64,000 nt of DNA. Origin: Linum tenue. Taxonomy: Eukaryota > Streptophyta > Magnoliopsida > Malpighiales > Linaceae. The stretch covers positions 44,474,066 to 44,538,065 of the forward strand of contig CAMGYJ010000006.1 of NCBI GenBank assembly GCA_946122785.1, given 5' to 3'. Below, piece after piece: positions 9,459-21,110 of the stretch; the stretch's first letter is position 1, and each line of letters starts with the position of its first letter. The notes under the pieces were generated by a model. The model did no database searches. It worked only from the letters and a program-made list of their open reading frames with translations, and was not told the DNA's origin. The translations under genes and the position numbers were made by a program.

Positions 9459-11628
9459 TTAGCTTAGCCTAATAGTAGAGGAAGAGAAGTAATGGAATCT
9501 GGACGAGATTAATTTAGTAATTTAATTAATTAATCTATAATTCCTTTACCTGATAGTACAGGGAAGGAGAAGTTCTATTATATTATGATAATTAGTGAAT
9601 TACTAACGTCAGTCGTCCCTGCAATTCCGGTATCGGACAACTGGTTTTCCGATGGTTACTATGCACCCGGGTTTCTGTATTGCCGTCATCCCATTCTTCA
9701 CATCCGACAACCGTTACCGCTCGATTAACGGTTTAACCGATAACTGCGGTTACTGGTACGGTTATCGATTAAACCGCTAATCGGGAAATCAACTCCCAGT
9801 CTCAGTCTGGCGGCACGGGAATAATCCCATCCCCTAAGGGTATAGTTTGAGTTAAACAATCACATTGTTCATTTTGCTCAATTTTGATTCGTGTGTTCTA
9901 ATTCTCGCTCCCCGCGAACGTGGCTAGATCAGATTCATCACAGTCTAGCTCTGACGAGTGAGGGAGCTGGAACCTCCATTGTTTCATTGGCTCATGCCTA
10001 CATCTCTTTGATGGATGCTCTTCTGTGAGCTCAAGCTCTGCAAAAGCATTCTGATGCGATCATTTTTTCAGGCGGAGCCACCGTGATCTACGCCGGACAA
10101 TCTCACGAAGAGCCATTTTCGGTTTGGGATTCGCGGCTGCTAGGAGATTGCCATCCTTCTTGCTATTGATTGTGATCACTTTCATTTCCAATGTAGGAAG
10201 AGGATCACGTTCCGAGGGGCGATACAATCGATACTAGTGTTCTTGGTTCCTCAAGCTGGCAGCGAATATGGCGACAACAGTCCGCGTTAACCATCGTCCG
10301 AGCAATGAACAAAAAAGGAGGAGAGAGGATAGATCACCTCTTTTTTTTCAACAATACGATGAATCGATTATATTTGCCTTAAAAGAGGTCATAGCAAAAA
10401 CATATTATGCCTTTTATTTTAAACATCAGAGTCTAACGTATAAGCCTCCAAATGCATAATTAGAGGAAAATACATAACTGTCTCTATCTTTTGTTGCTAA
10501 AGAGAATTAGCGACAGCATTATTGGTGTCACATATTTATGTTCTACTATATTGTTATAGAGGCATATAAATGATATATGGAGGCATATACTCATAGTCCT
10601 TATAAAGAATTTTTCTTGTATTGCAATCAGCGAGCAGATGGAAGCAGCTGGACAACTCGGTTGACCGGGGAACCATTACGATATGTGATTATGCCAGAAC
10701 TTAGATGGCTTCACCCTCAAGAACTCACGAGCATGGACCACGGTGGTAAACGAGTCCTTTGTGAGAGAACACTACGTAACATCGTCACAGAGGTTGGATG
10801 TAGGAAACATAAAATCAATCGCTGTGAAATTGAAATGAACACTTTTCAAAAGGCCCAAGATTACGAAGACGAAGGAATGGCGATTTAGCCTACCTTCATC
10901 GTTGGAAATGGAGAGAGAAGAATCTTATTCTAATTGTAAGATTCTCGCTGGAACATTGTTCCGTGATTAGGAAATAAAGCCGGCAAGTCGGCCAGTGGCT
11001 TGGTTAGAGATGTTCCCTCATACACAGATGTTGTTCCCAACACCGTTGAATAGAAAATGGCTGATGCGGACTGCTTCGCTGTGGAACATATCAAAAAATT
11101 GCTGCTATCCCGCTGGTGACCAATCCGGGATACGTCGGCAAGGGAGAATAGGGGTAGTTGGACATAATCCCTCCCCGAATATTGCACTCGCGAAACAAGG
11201 GGGCGTGTCTTTTTTGTTCAACCAAATATCTGCACAACTAATTTTCAAATTAAAAATCTTAGTCCTTGTACAACTCTACTAGGGCTAGGGGCTTCGTTTA
11301 CGTCCCCTTGTGGAATTAATAGGCCATTTGTACTCTATAAAAATAAAACATGTTCGCAGACTTTACCTCCTTACCAGAGACGTGAGCTGCTAGTGGTGAA
11401 CAAACGAGTACTTGCCATTCAACATTGTCAACGTGCTGACGTTGATACTTCAGAGTGAATACTAACGGTAATAATGGAGGTTGACGGAGAGTGACCAAAC
11501 ATGAAATATTTAACCACTTTCAATGACCATGAATGGAATAAAATACTTTTAATGACCAAACATGAGTTTTTTAATACTTTTAGTGACTAACCTTGTAATT
11601 TACCCTAATTAAGTGGATGCGACAGGTA
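9459..11628. other. Anonymous region
   Basis: No gene recognised. A patch at 9620-9800 is rich in ACCGNTAA-like short inverted motifs and resembles a decayed transposon end. Short ORFs at 10268-10459 and 10577-10888 (+) have no recognisable domain. The 11480-11600 stretch has repeated 'agtgaccaaacatg'-like phrases typical of degraded element ends. Confidence 0.4.
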
Positions 11629-11874
11629 CTAGCGCACGATCAATTGGTGCAGACCACATTGACGTCCAGCATATTCCATGGCACTATCAAATAGGCCCAT
11701 GTCCAGTTGTCGTCGCTTCAATGGCGAATTGTCAAAAATAACGCTGGAGACGGCTGCAGAGTCGGGTCCCAGGCGAGACAGAAACTTGCCCATGTGCTCT
11801 TTGAAGGGGAAGTCGCGCAGGGAGAAATTGAGAATGAGAACATCTTTGCACAAGGAGCGACGGATACATGACAT
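11629..11874 (-). pseudogene. Unrecognised 81-codon ORF, possibly a gene fragment
   Basis: The frame has ordinary plant codon composition and a non-repetitive amino-acid sequence, including LRDFPFKEHMGKFLSRLG and GLFDSAMEYAGRQCG, unlike the AT-rich DNA around it. I do not recognise the family. No exon neighbours or promoter are evident. It may be a captured or relict exon. Confidence 0.3.
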
Positions 11875-11889
11875 AGTAGAGCATTGAGC

Positions 11890-12350
11890 CGCATTTGAAT
11901 AAAAAATTAGATACCCTAAACAAAATATGTAAAAACTATAGTTTTTTTATGACCCAGTAATCTCAGCCCCACGTGTCACTTTGTGACAGCAGGTCGTACT
12001 AAACCTTTCATTACCATTTTAATTGTAAATGATGGCCTTTTAGCATTTATCAATAATGGAGTCTTGATCGTTTTCTTATCAAGATTTGCGCAATAAAAAG
12101 AGGCCACCAATTACTGAATTTTTTTATTATCAATACTGGAGTCTTCATCCATATCAATAACATACTCTTTCTCAAAGAACATAGTTAAAAAATCACCGAG
12201 AAATTCATTTCTCATTTTGTTGCGAAATGAGTTTTCACATTTTTTGCGTTCATTTTGTTGTGCAATCAGCAAAAAATTTAACACTAGACGAATCAACCAA
12301 CAAATTAATATGTATTGTGTTCCATCCCTGTTTTCATCAACTCCTCCAGT
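11890..12350. other. Non-coding AT-rich DNA
   Basis: Nothing supported beyond short AT-rich ORFs in random frames. Confidence 0.4.
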
Positions 12351-13007
12351 AATTTTGCTAATTTGTAAATATTTTCTTTATCAAAAGTTCAGAAAGAACT
12401 GTTAGGATCTAGTGCACCACTCAAATTAATCAATTTACATGATGACTCAACAAGTTTGTAAACATTTTATTCATTAAAAGACTGGAAAGAAAATCAATCC
12501 CCGATGAACTGGCGGATGAATCTTTTTCACGTCCATTCATCTTCTCGTTCTTATTTTGTTTTTGGGGGAAATGGAGGAATTGTTTGAGTTCTGACAGGGA
12601 AGGGTTAGTTTTAGTTTAGATTTTTTATTTCAATGAAATTCATACTGTTAGTCTTTTACGTGCAAGACATATAGGTTTTAATTTTGCTGATTTGTAAATA
12701 TTTTCTTCATCAAAAGTTCAGAAAGAACTATTAGGATCTAGTGCACCACTCAAATTAATCAATTTACACGATGACTCAACAAGTTTGTAAACATTTTATT
12801 CATTAAAATAATGGAAAGAAAACCAATGCCCGACGAACTGGCGGATGAATCTTTTTCACGTCCATTCATCTTCTCGTTCTTATTTTGTTTTTGTGGGAAA
12901 TGCAGGAATTGTTTGAGTTCTGACGGGGAAGGGTTAGTTTTAGTTTAGATTTTTTATTTCAATGAACTTTATATTGTTAGTCTTTTATGTGCAAGACATA
13001 TAGGTTT
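12351..13007 (+). repeat. Tandem duplication, 2 x 329 bp
   Basis: Copy 1 is 12351-12679 and copy 2 is 12680-13007. Both start AATTTTGCT(A/G)ATTTG and end GCAAGACATATAGGTTT. Differences between copies are a few scattered substitutions, so the duplication is fairly recent. No ORF spans it. Confidence 0.9.
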
Positions 13008-14519
13008 CATTTTTTATTTGTTTTCAAATGAAAATCATCGGGCCTAGAATTTTTAGGCTATTTATTATAGATTTTTTTGGATATGTTCAATTTTCCTAGT
13101 TACACAAAATATTATTATTAAATAAAATTGTACGGACTTGTAAATAGTGTTGGGCCAAATATCTAAAATCGAAAAATTCATATGTACTATACTAGCTCTG
13201 TATCTAGAGGAGTGTGGCCTACTCTAGATTCGACACTGTTAAATACCCTAGATTCGACACTGTTAAATACGCCATTTAATACACGTATATGTACCTGTAT
13301 GTATTTTATTTGTTTAAAACTTCCATATTCGTATTATTGGCAAGTCGTTTCATTTTTTCCGTTCATTTAATGGCTCCTGTACTAAACACGTATAAAATCC
13401 ATATTGCACATGGAATATCTGTATTTTATAAATTCAATTGTTAACTTTACTATCATTTATATATTTATTTTTAAAATAATAAATTTATATATTAATGACT
13501 ATTAACGTACTATTAAACGTAACATTAGTTTAGAGACGAATTAAATACCCATATAAAATGTATATGTAATTACTTTCCCTTACCATATTTTACTAACTAT
13601 GATGTATAGTCTATACACATGTACTATATTGACCTGCCAGTTACTTGTTGTAGCAGACCGAAGCAACTGAATTGCGATGTCGGGGACAGTTGGTAGTACT
13701 GGGTAAGACAACCTTCCTTAACCTCGCATCCCAGGAAATTTCGCAGGCCGTGCACAATTCCCACCAACTTTGCGTGAACAACTGGCTCTAAGATTCTCGG
13801 ACGAGAAATTTTACAATATTATATAGCATTGGTGTTATAGGTTTTTGTCTTTATAATACAACTTGAAGTTGTACCTTTAATGTTATGGTAAAACTTCATA
13901 TTGTATCTATACGCAAGTTGTACATTAAAGTACCATTGCTTTATAACATAGTAGAAGTGCTCTTCTCGGGCACATACTATATCGGTTTGATACTAATACA
14001 TATGTTTATTTTATAATACTAAAATTATAAAATGCTTGGCTCCTTCAAAGACATCCTATAGAATTGAAACTATACAATATTTAAAGTTATCTATGCTAGC
14101 TCATTACTATCGTTGCCGGACCAATATATGCTTTAGTATTCCACGAAACACGACTAAGAAATTATATTATATTATTCTAGCTGCAATTCCAATACCTTAC
14201 CAGTCAGAGTGAGAATTTGCTTGGATTGACAGTGTACCTGTGTAGTGTAGAGTTATGTTTTTAAGTAATGCATGTGGTAGATACTATCGGCTGTTGGTTT
14301 CCCTTCGTTGACATATCTGAATACTATGTGTTTAATAAATGAGGATTGTTGAGATTTGGATATAGGATGTGTCGATAACTAAAGACTTCATACCATGTCA
14401 AAAAGTCATCTAGTGTAAATGATTTTCCACATCCTCACCAATTTTGTTAGAATCGAGACGTAAACCGACTGTATTCCATTCGGAGCATACCACTTACAAA
14501 TCAGTGCAACAATTTAAAC
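13008..14519. other. Non-coding AT-rich DNA
   Basis: Contains a small direct repeat at about 13225-13270 (two copies of a TAGATTCGACACTGTTAAATAC-like phrase). Otherwise I see no gene or element boundary. Confidence 0.4.
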
Positions 14520-15290
14520 CTGTTTGAGGATAGAATATACGATACCAACGCTTATGAGCGTTTGAAAAGTACATCGGTGCTGGTGAACGCCTGAAAAGTA
14601 TGACACCAACGCTGATGAGAGTTTGAAAAGTACATCGGTGCTGGCGAGCGCCTGAAAAGTACGACACCAACGCTGATGAACGTTTGAAAAGTACATCGGT
14701 GCTGGCAAGCGCCGGAAAAATACGACACCAACGCTGATGAGCGTTTGAAAAGTACATCGGTGCTGGCGAGCGCCCGAAAAATACGACACCAACGCTGATG
14801 AGCGTTTGAAAAGTACATCGGTTCCGGAGAGCGCCTGAAAAATATGACACCAACGCTGATGAGCGTTTGAAAAATACATCGGTGCTGGCGAGCGCCTGAA
14901 AAATATGACACCAACGCTGATGAGCGTTTGAAAACTACATCGGTGCTGGTGAGCGCCTGAAAATACGACACCAACGCTGATGAGCGTTTGAAAAATATAT
15001 CGGTGCTGGCGAGCTCCTAAAAAAATACGACACCAACGCTGATGAGCGTTTGAAAAATACATAGGTGCTGGCGAGCGCCTGAAAAATAAGACACTAACGC
15101 TGATGAGCGTTTGAAAAGTCATCGGTGCTGGCGAGCGCCTGAAAAATACAAAACCTAAAATTACATTGGTGATGGCGAGCACCTGAAAAATACGACACCA
15201 ACGTTGATGAGCGTTTGAAAAATACATCGGTGCTAGCGAGCGCCTGAAAAATACGACACTAACATTGACAAGTGTTCGAAAAATATAGCT
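14520..15290. repeat. 61-bp minisatellite, about 12-13 units
   Basis: The unit alternates two related halves: one with CAACGCTGATGAGCG then TTGAAAA, the other with ATCGGTGCTGGCGAGCG then CCTGAAAA. The 61-bp period is therefore a dimer of a roughly 30-bp ancestor. Because 61 is not a multiple of 3 and the unit lacks stops on the minus strand, all three minus frames stay open for long stretches. The predicted proteins are a by-product. Edge units (15150-15290) are more diverged, and one has lost most of a half (near 15150). Confidence 0.9.
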
Positions 15291-16068
15291 GTTACCTTTC
15301 ATATTACGAAGAACAACAAATCTATGTTTCGACATCACACACATACACAACTCAGTTCTTCCTCCACTCAAAGATCACTTATTTTGTAGTCTTAGACCCA
15401 ACCATCGCCAAAGTTACTTTTGAAAAATGTGGTGTCTTTATAGAAACTTTGTATAACTCTTTATATAAAGAGATATACAAAGGGGGGCAACTGTAGACAC
15501 CACATTTTGTCCGGATTCTTCATATACTTTAAATCTTGATATGCATAAATTTTGTGAGCATCGAACTTATGGAGCTATCTCTCACCAGTCGGGGTTGTTC
15601 ACAATACACAAGATTACAATCTTTGATTCAAGTTTTGTACGTGATGATTCATTCGAGCCGAGTGTCAAGCTTTGAATGCACAAGGAAAATACAAGATCAT
15701 ATTATTGAAGAATTTAAAATTCGATACAGTCATCAAAACTATTGCAAAAGTTTGTACACCTAATCATCGATCAAGTTTACAAATACGAAATGTGAGAAGT
15801 ACAAGCACTTGAAAAGCCCACACCAGCAGCCTGCAAAAAAAAAGGATAAGCTAATTCAGGCCCAAATACATATGTAAAACTCAAGTAAAGACATCAAACC
15901 CAAGAATCATTAAACCAGGCCCACGTATTGAGCCCAAATTGTCTTACAAGCCTAGGAGCCCAGCTGTTTTGGCCCAACTCGGCCCAAACCCAACAGGCCC
16001 AACTCGGTCCAAACAGTTCAGTCCAAAAACCAACCATAAACCGCCTTGACCAATTCGGTCTAACCAAA

Positions 16069-17404
16069 TCCTATCCACAGCCGACCTTAACAGGGTGGCA
16101 CGCTCTTCAAAGTCGAAATAAAGAAATGCTCGAATCAGAGAGCGACACGTGGCGGTTTAGTTTGCTATAAATGAGCTCTGTGAGCTCTTTGTTTTAAGGG
16201 GGGATTTTCGGAAGGAAAATATAAAAATATCCGTAAATTTTGAAAACACTCTTTTCCTTACATCACCAAATTTAGTCCAGAAATTGGAAGGAGAAGCGAT
16301 CAAAGAAGCCTTCTTGGAGAGGAAATCGAAATAAGGTTGGTGTTTATGACTCTGCTTCAATGTTATTAATAAAATTTCATCTCATTTTGTCGAGTTTATG
16401 CTCAATCATCGTACTGTTGTACGGTATCGGTATCCCAATACCAAATACCGAAATCCCAAATACCGAATTACACCCTAAAATCAATCCCAATCCCTAAATA
16501 ATTTCGGTATCCCAATCCCAATCCCTAAATAATTTCGGTATCCCAATTGGTACCTCGGTATCCCAATCGGTAATATCGAATACATAATTACTTACCTTTG
16601 CAATTAATAATTAAATATATAAATTAAATTTTATTGTTTAATTTTGGGCGAAGAGACTAAGCAAATAGCCTTGAGTTGCCTAGAGCTAACATCTTAAGTT
16701 CTTGTAATTGGTAATCTTTAATTTGACGAATTTGAGGTTGAGAGACGACTAATAATAGTGTGAAATAGTGATATAATGGTCTATGTGTAATTAAATGACA
16801 CTTTTGGTGGTTGATGATCGCGTAGTAGTGAATGTGAGAGTCTAGTTGAGAGGATAAAATACACACTAACTTATATTTCGGTATTGATCGGTATTTCGGT
16901 ATATACCGATCCCAATCCCGTAATCCCTAATACCGAATAACAATTGAAATTCAATCCCAATCCCAATCCCACAAAATAATACGTATATTCGGTAATACCA
17001 AATATAGACAAATTCGGTACGGTATTCGGTATATCCCAAATACCGGTACCAAACTTCCAGCCCTATCCACAGCCGACCTTAACAGGGTGGCACGCTCTTC
17101 AAAGTCGAAATAAAGAAATGCTCGAATCAGAGAGCGACACGTGGCGGTTTAGTTTGCTATAAATGAGCTCTGTGAGCTCTTTGTTTTAAGGGGGGATTTT
17201 CGGAAGGAAAATATAAAAATATCCGTAAATTTTGAAAACACTCTTTTCCTTACATCACCAAATTTAGTCCAGAAATTGGAAGGAGAAGCGATCAAAGAAG
17301 CCTTCTTGGAGAGGAAATCGAAATAAGGTTGGTGTTTATGACTCTGCTTCAATGTTATTAATAAAATTTCATCTCATTTTGTCGAGTTTATGCTCAATCA
17401 TCGT
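16069..17404 (+). repeat. 340-bp direct repeats flanking an inserted element
   Basis: Segment 16069-16409 (CCTATCCACAGCCGACC ... CATCGTACTGTT) is repeated nearly base for base at 17065-17404. The copies flank the 655-bp element at 16410-17064. The near identity shows a recent duplication of part of LTR-like sequence A. Confidence 0.85.
16410..17064. mobile_element. MITE-like element rich in CGGTAT/ATACCG motifs
   Basis: Both ends are packed with complementary short motifs (CGGTATCCCAAT, ATACCGAAAT, TTCGGTATATACCGA), and the right end reads, in reverse complement, GGGCTGGAAGTTTGGTACCGG. The middle is AT-rich and non-coding. The motif pattern is typical of plant hAT-like MITEs; family assignment is inference. 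The left terminus looks trimmed. Confidence 0.5.
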
Positions 17405-19050
17405 ACTGTTATAATAGTCCATATACTTACCCATATACTTCAGTTTACGCACTCTATTTACTTGTTCACGCCAATTCTATTTTGGCATCATGCTTCCTTC
17501 ATTTAAGCACTTACTTACTTTTTTCTTTCATTTGGGCGTTTACTTTCAGATTCAATTTCCAGTCTATTTCAATCTGTATTGTGCTTTCATTTTCCTTCTT
17601 TAGGATATAATAATTGATAATTAGATTACGACATACATAGACAAATTAAAGTAGAACTCAAGCCGACAAAACTTCAAATAACGAAAACCTTCTTTTTTCT
17701 TATGAACCATTATTAGTGTCTATCTAAATCCAACAAAAATTACTTGAACACAACCAATTTCAGATTTTAAAATCTCATAATAGTATTCTTAGTCTAGCAA
17801 ATCACAAGCAGTAGCACTGATTCAGAATCTCTAATTTAGTATAGTCAATAACATCAGTGATTTAGTCTATAGTCTAGCAAAATCACTAAAAGTGGCAATT
17901 ATTTATAATCGCTAAGATAAGCGATTTAGAGCATGTTAATTACATCTCCATCACAGAAAAATCATTTTTGGAAATTTGTAATATATCAAAATTCCAAGCA
18001 GTAGCCCATTTTCGCTAGTTTTTTTTAGCAATTTCCAACACCACCAAAATTCACATCCGCAACCATCCATAAAAAAAACCAAAATTTCATATAGTCAAAC
18101 TCATTCACAACCTTATCCCCTACTTCTCAAACTTACGTATCATCTAGATCTGTTGTAGTGTAATCCACCTTTTAGTTTTATATCTCATAAATCCCAAATT
18201 AAGCGAGCTATAGGAGACCTACCTAGATCTGTTTTTTTTACCTGCATCAATACAAGAATAGAAGTCAGAGTCAATTGAAGGGATATTAAATCAAAAGTAA
18301 AAAAAATATATAACAAAACAAAAAAACCTACCTATGTCGTCGTCGGCCTGTCGCCGTCGGTACCTCGCCGCCCGAAGCCACCTTCTACAACCAAAGCCCT
18401 CGCACAAATAAAATATCAGAATCCTAATTTTGAATCTAAAATCAAACAAAATCCCACATGGAAAGAAAATCTTACCAAGATCTCTTCATCATCCTCGTCG
18501 TTTCTACAAAAGAGAGTAGATCGAAAAAGGGGAAGATAGATCGAGGGCCATCTCGGCCTCTAATATGTTTTTCCGGAAATAAAAAAACAAAATAGGGATT
18601 AGAAACTTGAAACCCTAAAATCATATTTGAACACAGTAGAAATCGCAAAATAAAAAGGGAAACGAACCTTCAAAACTCGATTTTTATCATCACCGGCGGC
18701 GCATGTCGCCGTCATCGTCGTCCTCGTAGCTCGGACAGGGTGAAAAGGGACGAGGTGAGAGGTTTAGAGGATGGCGGCGTCTTGAGATCGGTTTAGTTTA
18801 GGTTTTCAATTTCTGGGTAGGGATGAGAGTGAGAGAAGAGAGAGAGGCGAGATAGAGAGGGAGAGCAGCGGGGCGGTATTAGATGATGGGTAGGGTTTTA
18901 CTTTTCTGGAAGAGAAGAGAGAGATGTGAGAGAGGTTGAAAAAAAACAAGAGAGAGAGAAGCGAGAGTGATGATACCTCACCGTTTGGCCTTGTGGTTTC
19001 GTTAGAGACATTTTATACCTCACCGTTTAAAATGTCTGAATTACCCATAG
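17161..19050. repeat. Left arm of large inverted repeat
   Basis: Pairs with 19408-21110 in reverse complement. Matched landmarks: ATTACCCATAG at the loop edge, GCGCATGTCGCCGTCATCG, the ATAAGCGATTTAGAGCATG region, and the CTCTGTGAGCTCTTTG end. About 195 bp (17390-17588) are present here and missing from the other arm. The arm includes part of LTR-like sequence A (17161-17389), so the duplication was copied after that LTR arrived. Confidence 0.85.
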
Positions 19051-19407
19051 CTAGATGTGCACAATCGTAACCTCTCGGCCTATCGTCTCAATACCACAAC
19101 GGTAACCTCTAAACGCTAGAGTTCACGGGATGGTTGTCACCACTAGCTCGTCCATAGGTCTTAGACACGGGTTCAGATGACTGGTGATTGGCTTGGACAT
19201 GGAAGAAAAGCTTTTTGGGTGGTGGCAATCATGACGTGAGGTTCTACACCTTCAACCTAACCCCGAAGGTTCTATGATTTTGACTAAACCCTTCTCTTCA
19301 ATCAAAGGCCACTAGCAACGGCCAGAACCCTTATCTCTCCCTTCCAACTATCACCCATCATGAACTACCTTGAAGCACTCTTCCTCGGTAAACTCTTGCT
19401 AGTTGCT
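19051..19407. other. Loop of the large inverted repeat
   Basis: 357 nt of unique spacer between the two arms. No ORF of note. If transcribed, the arms would form a stem of about 1.7 kb around this loop. Confidence 0.7.
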
Positions 19408-21110
19408 CTATGGGTAATTCAGACATTTTAAACGGTGAGGTATAAAATGTCTCTAATGAAACCACAAGGCCAAACGGTGAGGTATCATCACTCTCGCTTC
19501 TCTCTCTCTTGTTTTTTTTCAACCTCTCTCACATCTCTCCCTTCTCTTCCAGAAAAGTAAAACCCTACCCATCATCTAATACCGCCCCGCTGCTCTCCCT
19601 CTCTATCTCGCCTCTCTCTCTTCTCTCACTCTCATCCCTACCCAGAAATTGAAAACCTAAACTAAACCGATCTCAAGACGCCGCCATCCTCTAAACCTCT
19701 CACCTCGTCCCTTTTCACCCTGTCCGAGCTACGAGGACGACGATGACGGCGACATGCGCCGCCGGTGATGATAAAAATCGAGTTTTGAAGGTTCGTTTCC
19801 CTTTTTATTTTGCGATTTCTACTGTGTTCAAATATGATTTTAGGGTTTCAAGTTTCTAATCCCTATTTTGTTTTTTTTGTAATTTTCGGAAAAACATACC
19901 TGAGGCCGAGATGACCCTCGATCTATCTTCCCCTTTTTCGATCTACTCTGTTTCGTAGAAACGACGAGGATAATGAAGAGATCCGGGTAAGATTTTCTTT
20001 GCATGTGGATTTTGTTTGATTTTAGATTCAAAATTAGGATTCTTATATTTTATTTTGGTTTTTATTTGTGCGAGGGCTTTGGTCGTAGAAGGTGGCTTCG
20101 GGCGGCGAGGTACCGGCTGCGACAGGCCGACAACGACACAGGTAGTTTTTTTTTGTTTTCTTATATTTTTTTTTACTTTTGATTTAATATCCCTTCAATT
20201 GACTCTGACTTCTACTCTTGTATTGATGCAGGTAAAAAAACAACTGATCTAGGTAGGTCTCCTATAGCTCTCTTAATTTGGGATTTATGAGATATAAAAC
20301 TAAAAGGTGGATTACACTACAATAGATCTAGATGATACGTAAGTTTGAGAACTAGGGGATAAGGTTGTGAATGAGTTTGACTATATTAAATTTTGGTTTT
20401 TTTTGTTTTGTTTGTCGATGGTTGCAGATGTGAATTTTGGTGGTGTTGGAAATTGCTAAAAAAACAACTAACGAAAATGGGATACTGCTTGGAATTTTTA
20501 TATATTACAAATTGCCAAAAATGATTTTTCTATGATGGAGATGTAATTAACATGCTCTAAATCGCTTATCTTAGCGATTATAAATCACTGCCACTTTTAG
20601 TGATTTTGCTAAACTATAGACTAAATCACTGATGCTATTGACTATACTAAATTAGAGATTCTGAATCAGTGCTACTGCTTGTGATTTGCTAGACTAAGAA
20701 TACTATTATGAGATTTTAAAATCTGAAATTGGTTGTGTTCAAGTAATTTTGTTGGATTTAGATAGACACTGATAATGGTTCATAAGAAAAAAGAAGGTTT
20801 TCGTTATTTGAAGTTTTGTCGGCTTGAGTTCTACTTTAATTTGTCTATGTATGTCGTAATCTGATTATCAATTATTAAATCCTAAAGAAGGAAAATGAGA
20901 TGAAATTTATTAATAACATTGAAGCAGAGTCATAAACACAAACCTTATTTCGATTTCCTCTCCAAGAAGGCTTCTTTGATCGCTTCTCCTTTCAATTTCT
21001 GGACTAAATTTGGTGATCTGAGGAAAAGAGTATTTTCAAAATTTAAGGATATTTGTATATTTTCCTTCCGAAAATCCCCCCTTAAAACAAAGAGCTCACA
21101 GACCTCATTT
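19408..21110. repeat. Right arm of large inverted repeat
   Basis: Reverse complement of 17161-19050. On the plus strand it holds a gene-leader-like unit: CT-rich tract (19495-19640), ATGACGGCGACATGCGCC near 19742, a donor-like AAG|GTTCGT, then a small exon-like GACGAGGATAATGAAGAG followed by GTAAG near 19985. Its outer end (20899-21110) is LTR-like sequence A on the minus strand. Confidence 0.85.

Larger units (their letters stand above)
15493..17490 (+). repeat. LTR-like sequence A (TGTAGACACC...GGCATCA), with insertion
   Basis: Begins TGTAGACACCACATTTTG at 15493 and ends TTTTGGCATCA near 17490. The reverse complement of 22718-23727 matches it along its length, apart from a 655-bp insertion with a 340-bp duplication (next entries). 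TG...CA termini and about 1 kb uninterrupted length suggest an LTR of a retrotransposon whose starting TGTAGACACC is common in plant gypsy elements. No coding part is attached. Confidence 0.6.

Noticed and set aside
14520..15290. The array as a CRISPR
   Set aside because: Units are contiguous with no unique spacers, and the DNA is from a plant nuclear genome.
14494..15371. A 285-codon minus-strand ORF with a 20-residue repeat (RRSPAPMYFSNAHQRWCRIF type) as a real repeat protein
   Set aside because: All three minus frames are open over the same 61-bp tandem array, with a frame change per unit; openness follows from the repeat having no stop words, not from selection on one protein.
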